Assembly (NCBI RefSeq): GCF_020784725.1
Contig: NZ_JAJGTZ010000036.1
Coordinates: 1-52,329 of the forward strand
Source: Limosilactobacillus reuteri
GTDB lineage: Bacteria; Bacillota; Bacilli; Lactobacillales; Lactobacillaceae
Direction of reading: 5' to 3'
Length of the DNA stretch: 52,329 nucleotides
Under the pieces are notes generated by a model. That model did no database searches, was not told the DNA's origin, and saw only the letters and a program-made list of their open reading frames with translations. Of this stretch, positions 43,453-50,962 are shown piece by piece. The translations under genes and the position numbers were made by a program. Numbering within the stretch: position 1 is the first letter of the stretch; each line of letters begins with the position of its first letter.

Positions 43453-43848
43453 CTAAATATACTGTTCAACCACATTTCGATACTTTAATAGTTCTTTTTG
43501 CTCCATAGAAGAATCGGGGAGAACAACTTGAACGCTATCATTACCACCATTTTCATCCATTTGCTGACGTCCCCATACTCCTAACGACATAACAAGACGT
43601 GCAAATTCTTGACCACCTGTCGTGAGAACAAAGCAACCAGCTTCTTTAACCGGACTAATTAAATATTCGGTTTGTAATTCCTCAATTATTGTTATCAATT
43701 GATTATCAGAAATATTAGTCAATAATTCGTGCAAATCATCAAAGTCTAACGGTTTTATTCCTAGCCAGAAAAGAGCTTTAGAGTAATCACCATTGCGCAA
43801 AAGACTTAAAGAATAAGTAATACCATGATTAGTTTCTTGATTCATCAT
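43453..43848 (-). CDS. HxlR-like winged-helix transcriptional regulator
   Basis: This 131-aa protein has the HxlR layout: a helix ending KALFWLGIKPLDFDDL, ISDNQLITIIEELQTEYLI (recognition region), the wing PVKEAGCFVLTTGGQEFARLVMSLGVWG, then an acidic tail. The classical first-helix Trp region is altered, so similarity is moderate. AGGAG lies 7 bases before the first of two ATGs. It is encoded directly upstream of the urease operon on the same strand, with a terminator between them, and is a candidate regulator of it. Confidence 0.7.
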   Translation of the reverse strand: MMNQETNHGITYSLSLLRNGDYSKALFWLGIKPLDFDDLHELLTNISDNQLITIIEELQTEYLISPVKEAGCFVLTTGGQEFARLVMSLGVWGRQQMDENGGNDSVQVVLPDSSMEQKELLKYRNVVEQYI

Positions 43849-44012
43849 TAATCAACTCCTGCGTACAAAACATTGTAATAATCATCACAAATTATAACAT
43901 GAGCAAAAGGCAATTTCAAAAGATAACCTTGAATTCATTTATCGCACTATTAGCTTTAAAGACAAATATATTTTTAATGTCAATTTATTTTTAAAAATCG
44001 CTACCAACATCA

Positions 44013-45026
44013 TTATAATGTATATTTACTCTTTAGTAAAATTTGTGCCTCTTTTATCCCAAAAAAGTGTGATTTAGGGCTGCTCACCTTATGAGCGATC
44101 AATATTTGTTGCGCCTGTTCACACTGCACTTTCGCTAAGTCATTTTGCTGGAATACTTGAAGATAAAATGATAACTGTCGTAATTTAATCGCCAGTTGAC
44201 TGCGTGCCTTAGTCAAAGTTACATCCTTAAACTGCTTATAATCATGAATAAAGAAACGTGTTTTCCGTCGCTGTAAGGCATAATTAACTGAATTACTCTT
44301 AATCCGATGAAGGTCCTGAGCCCCGAGTCCGTGCTGGCGGAGAAAATAATTAAACATCGTAATTTGTTGATCAATCTGCCGCCAATCCGTTGCAATATCA
44401 TCTCGTAATTGTTTAATCTCTTTTTTGGTAAGGCGGTGGGTAACTCCTTGTTTTAATTGATGATATAAGGTTTGCAGATCTTGATAATCGCGTTGGTGGA
44501 GTGGAAGGTCAATCTGACTAAATAAGTTACAGCGCTGGTAAAGGATCGTCCCTTCGCGGTTCTTAAATCCCTGCTGGTCAACAACAAACTGAAATATCTC
44601 TTGTGGAAAACGCCGACCTGCTTGATAAGCCAACAGAATACTATCCATATACAGGTTAATTTCATTAATTCCTGCCTGAATCTCTCTAGCAATTTTATGG
44701 GGAATACTTGCATGTTGCTGAAAATGAGAGATACCCAAAAATAGCTGATGCCCACTTGTACGAGAACGTAAGATAAATTGATTTTTTAAACGCCGTCCAC
44801 AATCACAATAGAGGTTATCCCCAGGGTGATCATGTTGTCGCTGATACCATGGGTCAATTACCATCCCCTGAAACTCCCAATCAGTTTGTTTAAGATAATG
44901 GTGAGTATGAAAACGCGAAAGCATTGCGTAACGGGTAAATTCACTTAACGCCTGAACCTGGTTTGGTCTTAACTGTTGTAAAATATCTTCTCGCTGTTGA
45001 TGGGTCAACGTAATGATTTTATCCAT
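44013..45026 (-). CDS. Hypothetical protein with a CxC-type cluster, 337 aa
   Basis: I do not recognise a family. The protein is soluble, rich in Gln, His, Arg and Leu. It has a compact segment near residues 72-106 with YCDCGRRLKNQF and a following GISHFQQHA, which could be a small zinc-binding knuckle of Cys and His. Long helices make up the C-terminal half (residues 190-320). The gene is alone and divergent from the acetyltransferase gene. DNA, RNA or nucleotide binding is possible for such a composition but not shown. Confidence 0.75.
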   Translation of the reverse strand: MDKIITLTHQQREDILQQLRPNQVQALSEFTRYAMLSRFHTHHYLKQTDWEFQGMVIDPWYQRQHDHPGDNLYCDCGRRLKNQFILRSRTSGHQLFLGISHFQQHASIPHKIAREIQAGINEINLYMDSILLAYQAGRRFPQEIFQFVVDQQGFKNREGTILYQRCNLFSQIDLPLHQRDYQDLQTLYHQLKQGVTHRLTKKEIKQLRDDIATDWRQIDQQITMFNYFLRQHGLGAQDLHRIKSNSVNYALQRRKTRFFIHDYKQFKDVTLTKARSQLAIKLRQLSFYLQVFQQNDLAKVQCEQAQQILIAHKVSSPKSHFFGIKEAQILLKSKYTL

Positions 45027-45139
45027 TCTCTCATTCCTCTCTTAAATATTGTATCACTATACCAGAACAAATGTTTGATTTCAAATTGTCTATTTAGTCC
45101 TTTTCTGGTAAAATATTTAACTACAAGGAGTGATATTAT

Positions 45140-45670
45140 TTGGATTTAGACATACAGCCCGTGAGGTTGAGTTTAAAAGAATATAAACAAGTTAAACAAT
45201 TATATATGCGCGCATTTCCGAAATATGAGCGAGAACCGTGGACGTGGTTGCTCATCAAGAGTAAGTATCAACGCGCTGACTTTATGGCCTTCTATGACCA
45301 GGAACAGTTTGTTGGATTTGCTTACGTTATTCACAGTCACGGTATGCATTATATTTTATATCTCGCAGTTAATGATCAAATCCGTTCTCAAGGATATGGG
45401 ACACGGATTATTAATGAGCTTCGTCGCCTTTACCCTGAGGATTCGCTTGCCCTTGATGTTGAGCAGCCTAATCCCCAGGCAGCAAATAACCAACAGCGGT
45501 TACGACGACTTAAGTTTTATCGGCGCAATGGCTTTTTCCCAACTCCAAAACTTTTTAAAGAGGAAAAAGTCACTTTCCAAGTTTTAGCAACCAATAAAAA
45601 AATCAACCAACGAAAGATTGATAAGGCCTTTGAGTGGTTCTCATGGCCTCTCGGTTGGTTAATTCAATAA
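45140..45670 (+). CDS. GNAT family N-acetyltransferase
   Basis: The 176-aa GNAT fold has the acetyl-CoA loop region RSQGYGTRIINELRRLYP (motif A, around residues 84-101) and the preceding strand YILYLAVND. The C-terminal RRLKFYRRNGFFPTP matches the late-motif Tyr/Gly segment. The substrate is unknown. The start is TTG (45140) with AAGGAG 9 bases upstream. Confidence 0.83.
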   Translation: MDLDIQPVRLSLKEYKQVKQLYMRAFPKYEREPWTWLLIKSKYQRADFMAFYDQEQFVGFAYVIHSHGMHYILYLAVNDQIRSQGYGTRIINELRRLYPEDSLALDVEQPNPQAANNQQRLRRLKFYRRNGFFPTPKLFKEEKVTFQVLATNKKINQRKIDKAFEWFSWPLGWLIQ

Positions 45671-45692
45671 AAAGTTCAATTTTATTAGTTTG

Positions 45693-45737
45693 AGGCTGAG
45701 AAAAAGCTTTTTTTGCTTTTTCAACAGCCTTTTTTTA
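45693..45737 (+). terminator. Terminator after the acetyltransferase gene
   Basis: AGGCTG-AAAAAGC pairs with GCTTTTT-CAGCC, followed by seven T. Confidence 0.85.
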
Positions 45738-45764
45738 TTGTCAGGAAAATAAGTTTTACAAAAA

Positions 45765-45790
45765 TGTTATAATTTATGTAAGCGGATACA
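45765..45790 (+). promoter_or_regulatory. manA promoter with a perfect cre site
   Basis: An extended -10 (TGT then TATAAT, 45765-45773) is followed at 45776-45790 by ATGTAAGCGGATACA, which fits all 15 positions of the cre consensus WTGNAANCGNWNNCW. It covers the expected start of transcription, a position where CcpA represses. Confidence 0.8.
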
Positions 45791-45808
45791 TAAAGAGGAG
45801 TGATAACA

Positions 45809-46774
45809 TTGGTAGAACCATTATTTTTAAAGCCAGTCTTTCATGCAAAAATTTGGGGTGGTCGACACCTTGCAACTGACTTCGGTTACCAAATTCCGGA
45901 GGGAACGATTGGTGAGTGCTGGGCAATTTCTGGACATCCTCATGGGCCAAATATCATTACCAATGGTCAATACGAAGGCCAACTATTGCCAAAAATTTAT
46001 CAGCAACATCCTGAGTTATTTGGCAATCCATGCTCTTCTGTTTTTCCATTATTAACAAAGATTCTTGATGCTAATGCTAGTTTATCAATTCAAGTTCATC
46101 CCGACGATGCTTACGCCGAAGAACATGAGCACGAGTTAGGCAAAACAGAGTGTTGGTATGTTATTCATGCAGAACCGGGAGCTTATTTAACATATGGCCA
46201 TACCGCCAAAACACGCGATGAACTTATTAAGATGATCGATAATCACCAATGGTCGAAACTCTTTAGTAAAAAGCCAGTAAAAACGGGGGACTTTATCTAT
46301 GTGCCAAGCGGAACTATCCATGCCTTAAATAAAGGAATTATCGTCTTAGAAACCCAGCAAAGTTCTGATACCACTTATCGAATCTACGACTATGATCGTC
46401 AAGATAAAAAAACAGGTCAGCTACGCCAGCTTCATTTAAGACAAGCAAAAGACGTGACAACGGTGCCATTTACTGAACCACAAATTATCTCCCACATCGT
46501 TCATGATGATAATTCAATAATTACTACTTTAATTTCTCAACCTGACTCACCATTCTTTACCGTCTACAAGTGGGAGATCCATGATCAAACTAGCTTGACC
46601 CACGAGCATGGTCCCTATACTCAGGTTTCAATTATTGATGGCAATGGTATTTTAACCGTTGATAATCAACAATATTCACTTCACAAAGGCGAACATTTTA
46701 TCATCCCTGCAACCATTAAAAGCTGGACGATGGACGGTGAGCTTTTAGCCATTGCTTCTGAACCAACAAATTAA
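45809..46774 (+). CDS. manA: Mannose-6-phosphate isomerase, class I
   Basis: This zinc enzyme interconverts mannose-6-phosphate and fructose-6-phosphate. The 321-aa length is typical of the short Gram-positive form. Metal and active-site segments are AKIWGGRHL at the start, LSIQVHPDD (Gln and His ligands), GKTECWYVI (Glu ligand) and VPSGTIHAL (His ligand). I chose the TTG at 45809, 8 bases after GAGGAG; a GTG at 45800 would overlap that site. Confidence 0.94.
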   Translation: MVEPLFLKPVFHAKIWGGRHLATDFGYQIPEGTIGECWAISGHPHGPNIITNGQYEGQLLPKIYQQHPELFGNPCSSVFPLLTKILDANASLSIQVHPDDAYAEEHEHELGKTECWYVIHAEPGAYLTYGHTAKTRDELIKMIDNHQWSKLFSKKPVKTGDFIYVPSGTIHALNKGIIVLETQQSSDTTYRIYDYDRQDKKTGQLRQLHLRQAKDVTTVPFTEPQIISHIVHDDNSIITTLISQPDSPFFTVYKWEIHDQTSLTHEHGPYTQVSIIDGNGILTVDNQQYSLHKGEHFIIPATIKSWTMDGELLAIASEPTN

Positions 46775-47102
46775 TCATTTGTGCAGTATTTTAGCTACTT
46801 GTTTTACAATATCATGCGGCTTTTCCGCCTTAAAAATTAATTTAACCTCAAACGACTGATTGTTTTTCTAGCCACAAGATACCTGCTATAGCTTAAGCGA
46901 AGCCCTCCCCCATTGGCTTGTTAAGCTAAAGAATGAAATTAATTAACTATTCTTAAATTTCCTATGTTCATTTAGTTAAGAAGAATTTAAGGTGGTTAAT
47001 ATTTGTTAGCAACTAAGGTAATTCTCTTCTCTATTATCTTTAAGGTCGATAATATATATAGCAATCACCCAATATAACTTTTAATTTGAGGAGGGATTTA
47101 TT
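46775..47102. other. Intergenic region before the small secreted protein
   Basis: There is no convincing gene. It contains an imperfect palindrome (46889-46928: TAGCTTAAGCGAAGCC against GGCTTGTTAAGCTA) that could act as terminator or be a repeat remnant. A 24-codon TTG-started frame at 47003-47077 has a modest AAGGTGG site but nothing else in its favour. Confidence 0.5.
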
Positions 47103-47375
47103 ATGAAATTTCAAAGTACTACTAACTCACCGATTGGCAAGCGCTTTGTTATTCTTGTGGTTTCTCTGCTGTGCGGTCTATTCTTAATCAATCACCGGGT
47201 ATCAGCAGCTACTCTTGAGGCGCCTGTAAATACTACGGTTGCACCATTTGAATCGAAGCTCCCTCCCGTTAAAATTATCTCTAGCACTGAGCTTTTGAAA
47301 CGGGAATACGTGGATCTACGAGCAAAACGACAACTAGAGAATGAACAAGTTATAACTAATTTCGATAATAAATAA
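47103..47375 (+). CDS. Small secreted hypothetical protein, 90 aa
   Basis: A basic N-terminus, a hydrophobic core (residues 15-30, FVILVVSLLCGLFLI) and an RVSAA cleavage site give a clear signal peptide. The mature part is only about 55 residues, begins TLEAPVNTT, ends in charged helix, and has no Cys. GAGGAGGG precedes the ATG and a strong terminator follows, so it is a complete monocistronic gene. The family is unknown; a secreted signalling, antimicrobial or wall peptide is conceivable. Confidence 0.7.
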   Translation: MKFQSTTNSPIGKRFVILVVSLLCGLFLINHRVSAATLEAPVNTTVAPFESKLPPVKIISSTELLKREYVDLRAKRQLENEQVITNFDNK

Positions 47376-47428
47376 CAAAGCGGGTCTCGTCTCCTGGTAA
47401 CACCAGTGCGAGATCCGCTTTGTTTTTT
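47374..47428. terminator. Strong terminator shared by two convergent genes
   Basis: AACAAAGCGGGTCTCG pairs with CGAGATCCGCTTTGTT (one mismatch) with an inner CTGGT/ACCAG, then TTTTTT. Confidence 0.9.
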
Positions 47429-48479
47429 AATCATCATCTCGGTAATGAAGGTCGTCAAACTTCTTATCAGCGTTCTGTTGCGCCATATCCTTTGATTGAT
47501 AATAAACAGCATCTACCCAGTTTTCAGCGCCTCCGCCAACAACTAAGACTTTAACTTGCTTACCATCAATGGTTTCTGTCTTCACCGCATATGACTCACC
47601 ATCGCCAGCACTTTGGGTCCATCCGCGAACATTCAACCACCGTTTGCCATCAATATTTAGATAGCTCACTTTTCCCCAATTCTTGGTTGCTTTTTGAACA
47701 TCTTCGTTAGTATAGTTATCTTCATCTTCACCAAATTGAGGATCCTGCTTGTAAAGCTGGGTAGTTCCGCTATCGTCATCATAACTGTATGTGTAAGAAT
47801 GAGGTCCAAAAGTCATGGTTGAATCAGAGTCATTATCTGCCGAATACCATGTTCCCTGCATTTCACTCGGAACATCAATAGTACCAATGCAGCCATACTT
47901 ATGATCATTGCCAGAATTACCGGTGCTTGCTGAGGAATTGCTATCCCCACTGCGCTTATCGACTACCTGTGCCTTAGCCGCTAAGTCATTAACGAGCTTT
48001 CCTTGACCTTCTTGATTAACATAATTGGCCATTTCTGACTTTGAGATCGTAGCAAGTTTGGTACTTTTTTGATTTTCCTTGACGTTTTGGTAGATGTTTA
48101 CATCGTCGTTATTAACAGTGTAAACCAATCCCTGTGACTTTCCACCAGCAGTCACATCGTAAGCTACTCCTTGCCCTCCATCACTCAATCGGTATTTCGA
48201 ACTCGGATAGAGATTTACCTGCAATCCCTCTTTTTGAGCTTCTTTTGCCATGGCGGCCCAACTTCCGCCATAACGAAGACCACAATACGTACTAATCAAA
48301 CTGACAGCTTCTTGAGGGCTCATGTTATCACTATTAATTTTCACATTACTTTTAGCTACTAATAAACTACTGCTTGATGCCGATGAAGAATTAGCCACTT
48401 TATTGTTAGTCTGATTTCCACAACCCGCTAACAGTAAGCTCATCCCCGTGACCATCAAAAATCCTATTTTCTTATTCAT
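47427..48479 (-). CDS. Lipoprotein of unknown function, 350 aa
   Basis: The signal peptide ends in the lipobox LLAGC (Cys20), so the protein is lipid-anchored on the outer face of the membrane. A Ser/Asn-rich linker follows, then an alpha/beta region (residues 50-140: MSPQEAVSLIS). Another linker leads to a C-terminal beta-rich domain starting MQGTWYSADNDSDSTMTF, like small lipocalin- or DUF-type sensor domains in lactobacilli. I assign no function. The start is the ATG at 48479 after TAGGAGT. A terminator-like hairpin sits only 14 bases before it, which is odd. Confidence 0.82.
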   Translation of the reverse strand: MNKKIGFLMVTGMSLLLAGCGNQTNNKVANSSSASSSSLLVAKSNVKINSDNMSPQEAVSLISTYCGLRYGGSWAAMAKEAQKEGLQVNLYPSSKYRLSDGGQGVAYDVTAGGKSQGLVYTVNNDDVNIYQNVKENQKSTKLATISKSEMANYVNQEGQGKLVNDLAAKAQVVDKRSGDSNSSASTGNSGNDHKYGCIGTIDVPSEMQGTWYSADNDSDSTMTFGPHSYTYSYDDDSGTTQLYKQDPQFGEDEDNYTNEDVQKATKNWGKVSYLNIDGKRWLNVRGWTQSAGDGESYAVKTETIDGKQVKVLVVGGGAENWVDAVYYQSKDMAQQNADKKFDDLHYRDDD

Positions 48480-48492
48480 ATTAATACTCCTA

Positions 48493-48534
48493 TAAAAAAT
48501 GAGGCTGGAGAAAACTTTTGTTTTCTCCAGCCTC
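48493..48534 (-). terminator. Terminator-like hairpin in front of the lipoprotein gene
   Basis: GAGGCTGGAGAAAAC pairs perfectly with GTTTTCTCCAGCCTC (15 bp). On the minus strand it is followed by ATTTTTTATAGG, where AGG begins the lipoprotein ribosome-binding site. It ends the efp transcript or attenuates the lipoprotein gene. Confidence 0.8.
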
Positions 48535-48564
48535 AACTGCTTTTATGAACAATAGTAAGATAAC

Positions 48565-48675
48565 GTGGAAAATAACCACAAGGCTCGAGTCTAAGTACGG
48601 ACGATAATCAGCCCGTGCCGTGCTAATCACCGTCCTAGCTTAGCCCACCGCCTTGTCGAGGGGGTTATTTCCCAC
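48565..48675. repeat. 111-bp imperfect palindrome downstream of efp
   Basis: The outer arms GTGGAAAATAACC and GGTTATTTCCCAC pair. Inner pairs are AGGC/GCCT, CTAAG/CTTAG and GGACG/CGTCC. The structure is long, GC-richer than its surroundings, and codes for nothing. It resembles dispersed palindromic or MITE-like intergenic elements. Only one full copy is in the window. Confidence 0.6.
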
Positions 48676-48686
48676 TTCCATATTAA

Positions 48687-49244
48687 TTAAGCACGTGACT
48701 TGTAGCTACCATCAGTTGTGTTGATGATTAACTTGTCACCGTTCTTGATAAATGCAGGAACATTAACAACTAAACCAGTTTCCATCGTAGCAGGCTTACC
48801 ACCACCATCGATAGTAGCACCCTTAATCATTGGTTCAGTTTCAGCAACAGTTAATTCAACAGTGGTTGGTAATTCAACCCCAATGATGTCGCCGTTAACA
48901 AAGTTTAAGATAACCTTCATGTTTTCAACAAGGTAGTTCTTGTCGTCACCAAGTAAGTCATGGGTTAAACTGTATTGTTCGTAGCTTTCAAGATCCATAA
49001 ATACGGCTGAGTCACCTTCATCATAAAGGTATTGAGCAGAACGCTTGTCAACGTTAACTTGTTCAACCTTTTCAGATGGACGCATCGTAGTATGGACAAT
49101 TGAACCTGAACGGAGGTCTTGGATGTCCATTTGCATTAAAGTGTTACCCTTACCAGGCTTGTGGTGGTTGATTTGAAGAACCTTTAATAACTTACCATCA
49201 CGTTCAAAAACCATACCTTTTTTCAAATCAATTGTTTGAATCAT
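48687..49244 (-). CDS. efp: Elongation factor P
   Basis: EF-P rescues ribosomes stalled at polyproline. The 185-aa protein has three beta-barrel domains. The tip of domain I reads HHKPGKGN with Lys32 at the position that is modified in Bacillus. The C-terminal IDGGGKPATMETGLVVNVPAFI segment is standard. The Pro-rich LPXTG protein at the right edge is the sort of product that would need EF-P. It has its own promoter. Confidence 0.96.
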   Translation of the reverse strand: MIQTIDLKKGMVFERDGKLLKVLQINHHKPGKGNTLMQMDIQDLRSGSIVHTTMRPSEKVEQVNVDKRSAQYLYDEGDSAVFMDLESYEQYSLTHDLLGDDKNYLVENMKVILNFVNGDIIGVELPTTVELTVAETEPMIKGATIDGGGKPATMETGLVVNVPAFIKNGDKLIINTTDGSYKSRA

Positions 49245-49410
49245 AGTATAAAAACTCCTTCATATAAAACTGAACTCTTTTACCGATTAATGGGACTTTG
49301 CTTTAAGCAAGCCTTAATCTTTGGCTTCGTTCCGCGCCGTTAATCATAGATAGTTACCATCTATAATTTACATTCACTGTCTATTGTATCACATTCCCTA
49401 ATCACAACAA
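49245..49410 (-). promoter_or_regulatory. efp promoter and structured leader
   Basis: On the minus strand TTGTTG (49405-49410), 16 bases, TACAAT (49383-49388). The leader of about 130 bases contains ATAGAT/ATCTAT and CTTGCTT/AAGCAAAG hairpins and no terminator. I match it to no riboswitch. Confidence 0.5.
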
Positions 49411-49437
49411 TAGCAGTTGTTAGTATGTTTTATCAAT

Positions 49438-49486
49438 AAAAAACTGTCTGCCTATTTCAAATTTTCAATAGCCAAACAGTTTTTTA
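49438..49486. terminator. Terminator of the PTS IIC-like gene
   Basis: AAAAAACTGT pairs with ACAGTTTTTT, with an inner CTATT/AATAG, 13 bases beyond the stop codon of the IIC-like gene (49499). Confidence 0.8.
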
Positions 49487-49498
49487 TGATCGGTATTT

Positions 49499-50608
49499 CT
49501 AAACTAGCTCAAGATGCAACTGCTTTTCACCGATGAAGCCAGCGCGTTTAAGGACAAGGTAAAGAGCAATTGAAAGAACAGCGGGTACTGCCACGCCGAA
49601 AACCATGTATGTGCTGAACTGAGCCCAGCCACGTGATAAGTAAGCAATTGGTGCAATCAAGGAGTTTAGTCCCAAACCTCCTAATGTCGATGTTGAACGG
49701 AAGTCAAACAGAACTGTTGCAATTGGTGCACAAACAGCTGCTGAAACAACCGTTGGAACTAAAAGATAAGGATTGATGAGGAGATTGGGGAATTGAACTT
49801 TAGGTGTAACAAGCCCTTGGGCAATATTTGCGCCAAGGTTATTTTGCCGAAATGACATCGCAGTAAAACCAACAAATTGAGCAGTAGTACCGATCAAGGC
49901 AGCCGCCGAAGAAATTGGATCAAGCATCAACGCAACGGCCAACGCTGCAGAAGAGGCAGGCGTCATCAGAAATAGGGCCCACACAACGGAAATTACCATT
50001 GATCCTAAAACTGGTGAAACTTGCATCGTGTGCGCAATGTAGGCGGACACCGCAAGAAGCGCCGGTGTAACAACTGCCGCAACCACTAGACCAAAACCGA
50101 TTCCAACAGCTAAGGCGCCAAAAGGAACAAGAACCATATCAAGTGGTGTCTTTCCGGTTAAATACTTACCGACAAGAACAGCAACAATCGCCGCTAAAAC
50201 AGCAGAAACAGGTTGACCAGTAGTAAGAACTGGGGCTCCCGCTGCTGCCGCGGTTACTTGCCCAGTTGCAGTCATTCCTTTAACCGCCGTCTCAGTAAAA
50301 TGAACACCATTTGAGCCAACGGTAGCCGCTACCATTGATGCAAAGGTAACTAAAGTATTTGTATTCATCTGCGAAGCAACCGCAACCCCAATAGCAGGCG
50401 CTAACAATGCTTGAGCCTCCCCACCAATTAAGGTAAGGACATGAATACCAGTCAAGTTACCAATTGTTTGAGTTAATAGTCCGCCTCCTAGAACGACCAA
50501 AATAGCATTAGCCACCGCCGCAAAAATTCGATAGGCCACTTCCTTGACCTTTGATGAATTTTGATAAGTTGCATTAGCTTTAGAATTGCTAACTCGATTT
50601 TCCATCAT
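49499..50608 (-). CDS. PTS EIIC-like membrane protein (PfoR/EIIC_2 family)
   Basis: This 369-aa, strongly hydrophobic protein has about 9-10 membrane segments and many Ala, Gly and Val. Segments such as GGGLLTQTIGNLTG and LAPAIGVAVASQM resemble the COG3641 (PfoR, EIIC_2) family. No IIA or IIB gene is adjacent, so phosphotransfer may be lost or shared, and the substrate is unknown. AAGGAGG lies 5 bases before ATG 50608 and 8 before ATG 50605; either may start it. Confidence 0.8.
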   Translation of the reverse strand: MMENRVSNSKANATYQNSSKVKEVAYRIFAAVANAILVVLGGGLLTQTIGNLTGIHVLTLIGGEAQALLAPAIGVAVASQMNTNTLVTFASMVAATVGSNGVHFTETAVKGMTATGQVTAAAAGAPVLTTGQPVSAVLAAIVAVLVGKYLTGKTPLDMVLVPFGALAVGIGFGLVVAAVVTPALLAVSAYIAHTMQVSPVLGSMVISVVWALFLMTPASSAALAVALMLDPISSAAALIGTTAQFVGFTAMSFRQNNLGANIAQGLVTPKVQFPNLLINPYLLVPTVVSAAVCAPIATVLFDFRSTSTLGGLGLNSLIAPIAYLSRGWAQFSTYMVFGVAVPAVLSIALYLVLKRAGFIGEKQLHLELV

Positions 50609-50651
50609 TAACGCCTCCTTATGATTTATTTTTTGATTAATGACTGTTGTT

Positions 50652-50680
50652 AGTTTAATCGACTCAGGATTAAAAGTCAA
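50652..50680 (-). promoter_or_regulatory. Promoter of the PTS IIC-like gene
   Basis: On the minus strand TTGACT (50675-50680), 17 bases, TAAACT (50652-50657), about 45 bases before the ATG. Confidence 0.65.
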
Positions 50681-50790
50681 TTATGTTTCTAATGATATTT
50701 TAATGTTAATCAAATCTCTTATTTAATAAACATTTCATTCTCAATCACATTAAAAGAAAACCTTTTCATAAAAATATATTAAAGTTTCAT

Positions 50791-50830
50791 TAAAAAAGAG
50801 ATAACAAACATTTCTGCTTGCTATCCCTTT
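50791..50830 (-). terminator. Terminator of the right-edge LPXTG gene
   Basis: An imperfect hairpin GGGATAGCAAGCA against TGTTTGTTATCTC is followed by TTTTTT on the minus strand. The rest of 50609-50962 holds no gene I can see. Confidence 0.7.
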
Positions 50831-50962
50831 ATGCTTCGAGTTTGTTGCTATGAATCTGTTAAGCCACTATCCATTGCATTATGTGTTAAGTCATTGCAAT
50901 AAACCATCTTCAAATTAACCACAACTCTCCGCATAACTTATCTTTGACAGTTCAAAGAATTA

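Noticed and set aside
47003-47077. 24-codon TTG-started frame before the small secreted protein
   Set aside because: The ribosome-binding site is only moderate, the start is TTG, no family is apparent and the region is AT-rich. It could be a leader peptide but I cannot support it.
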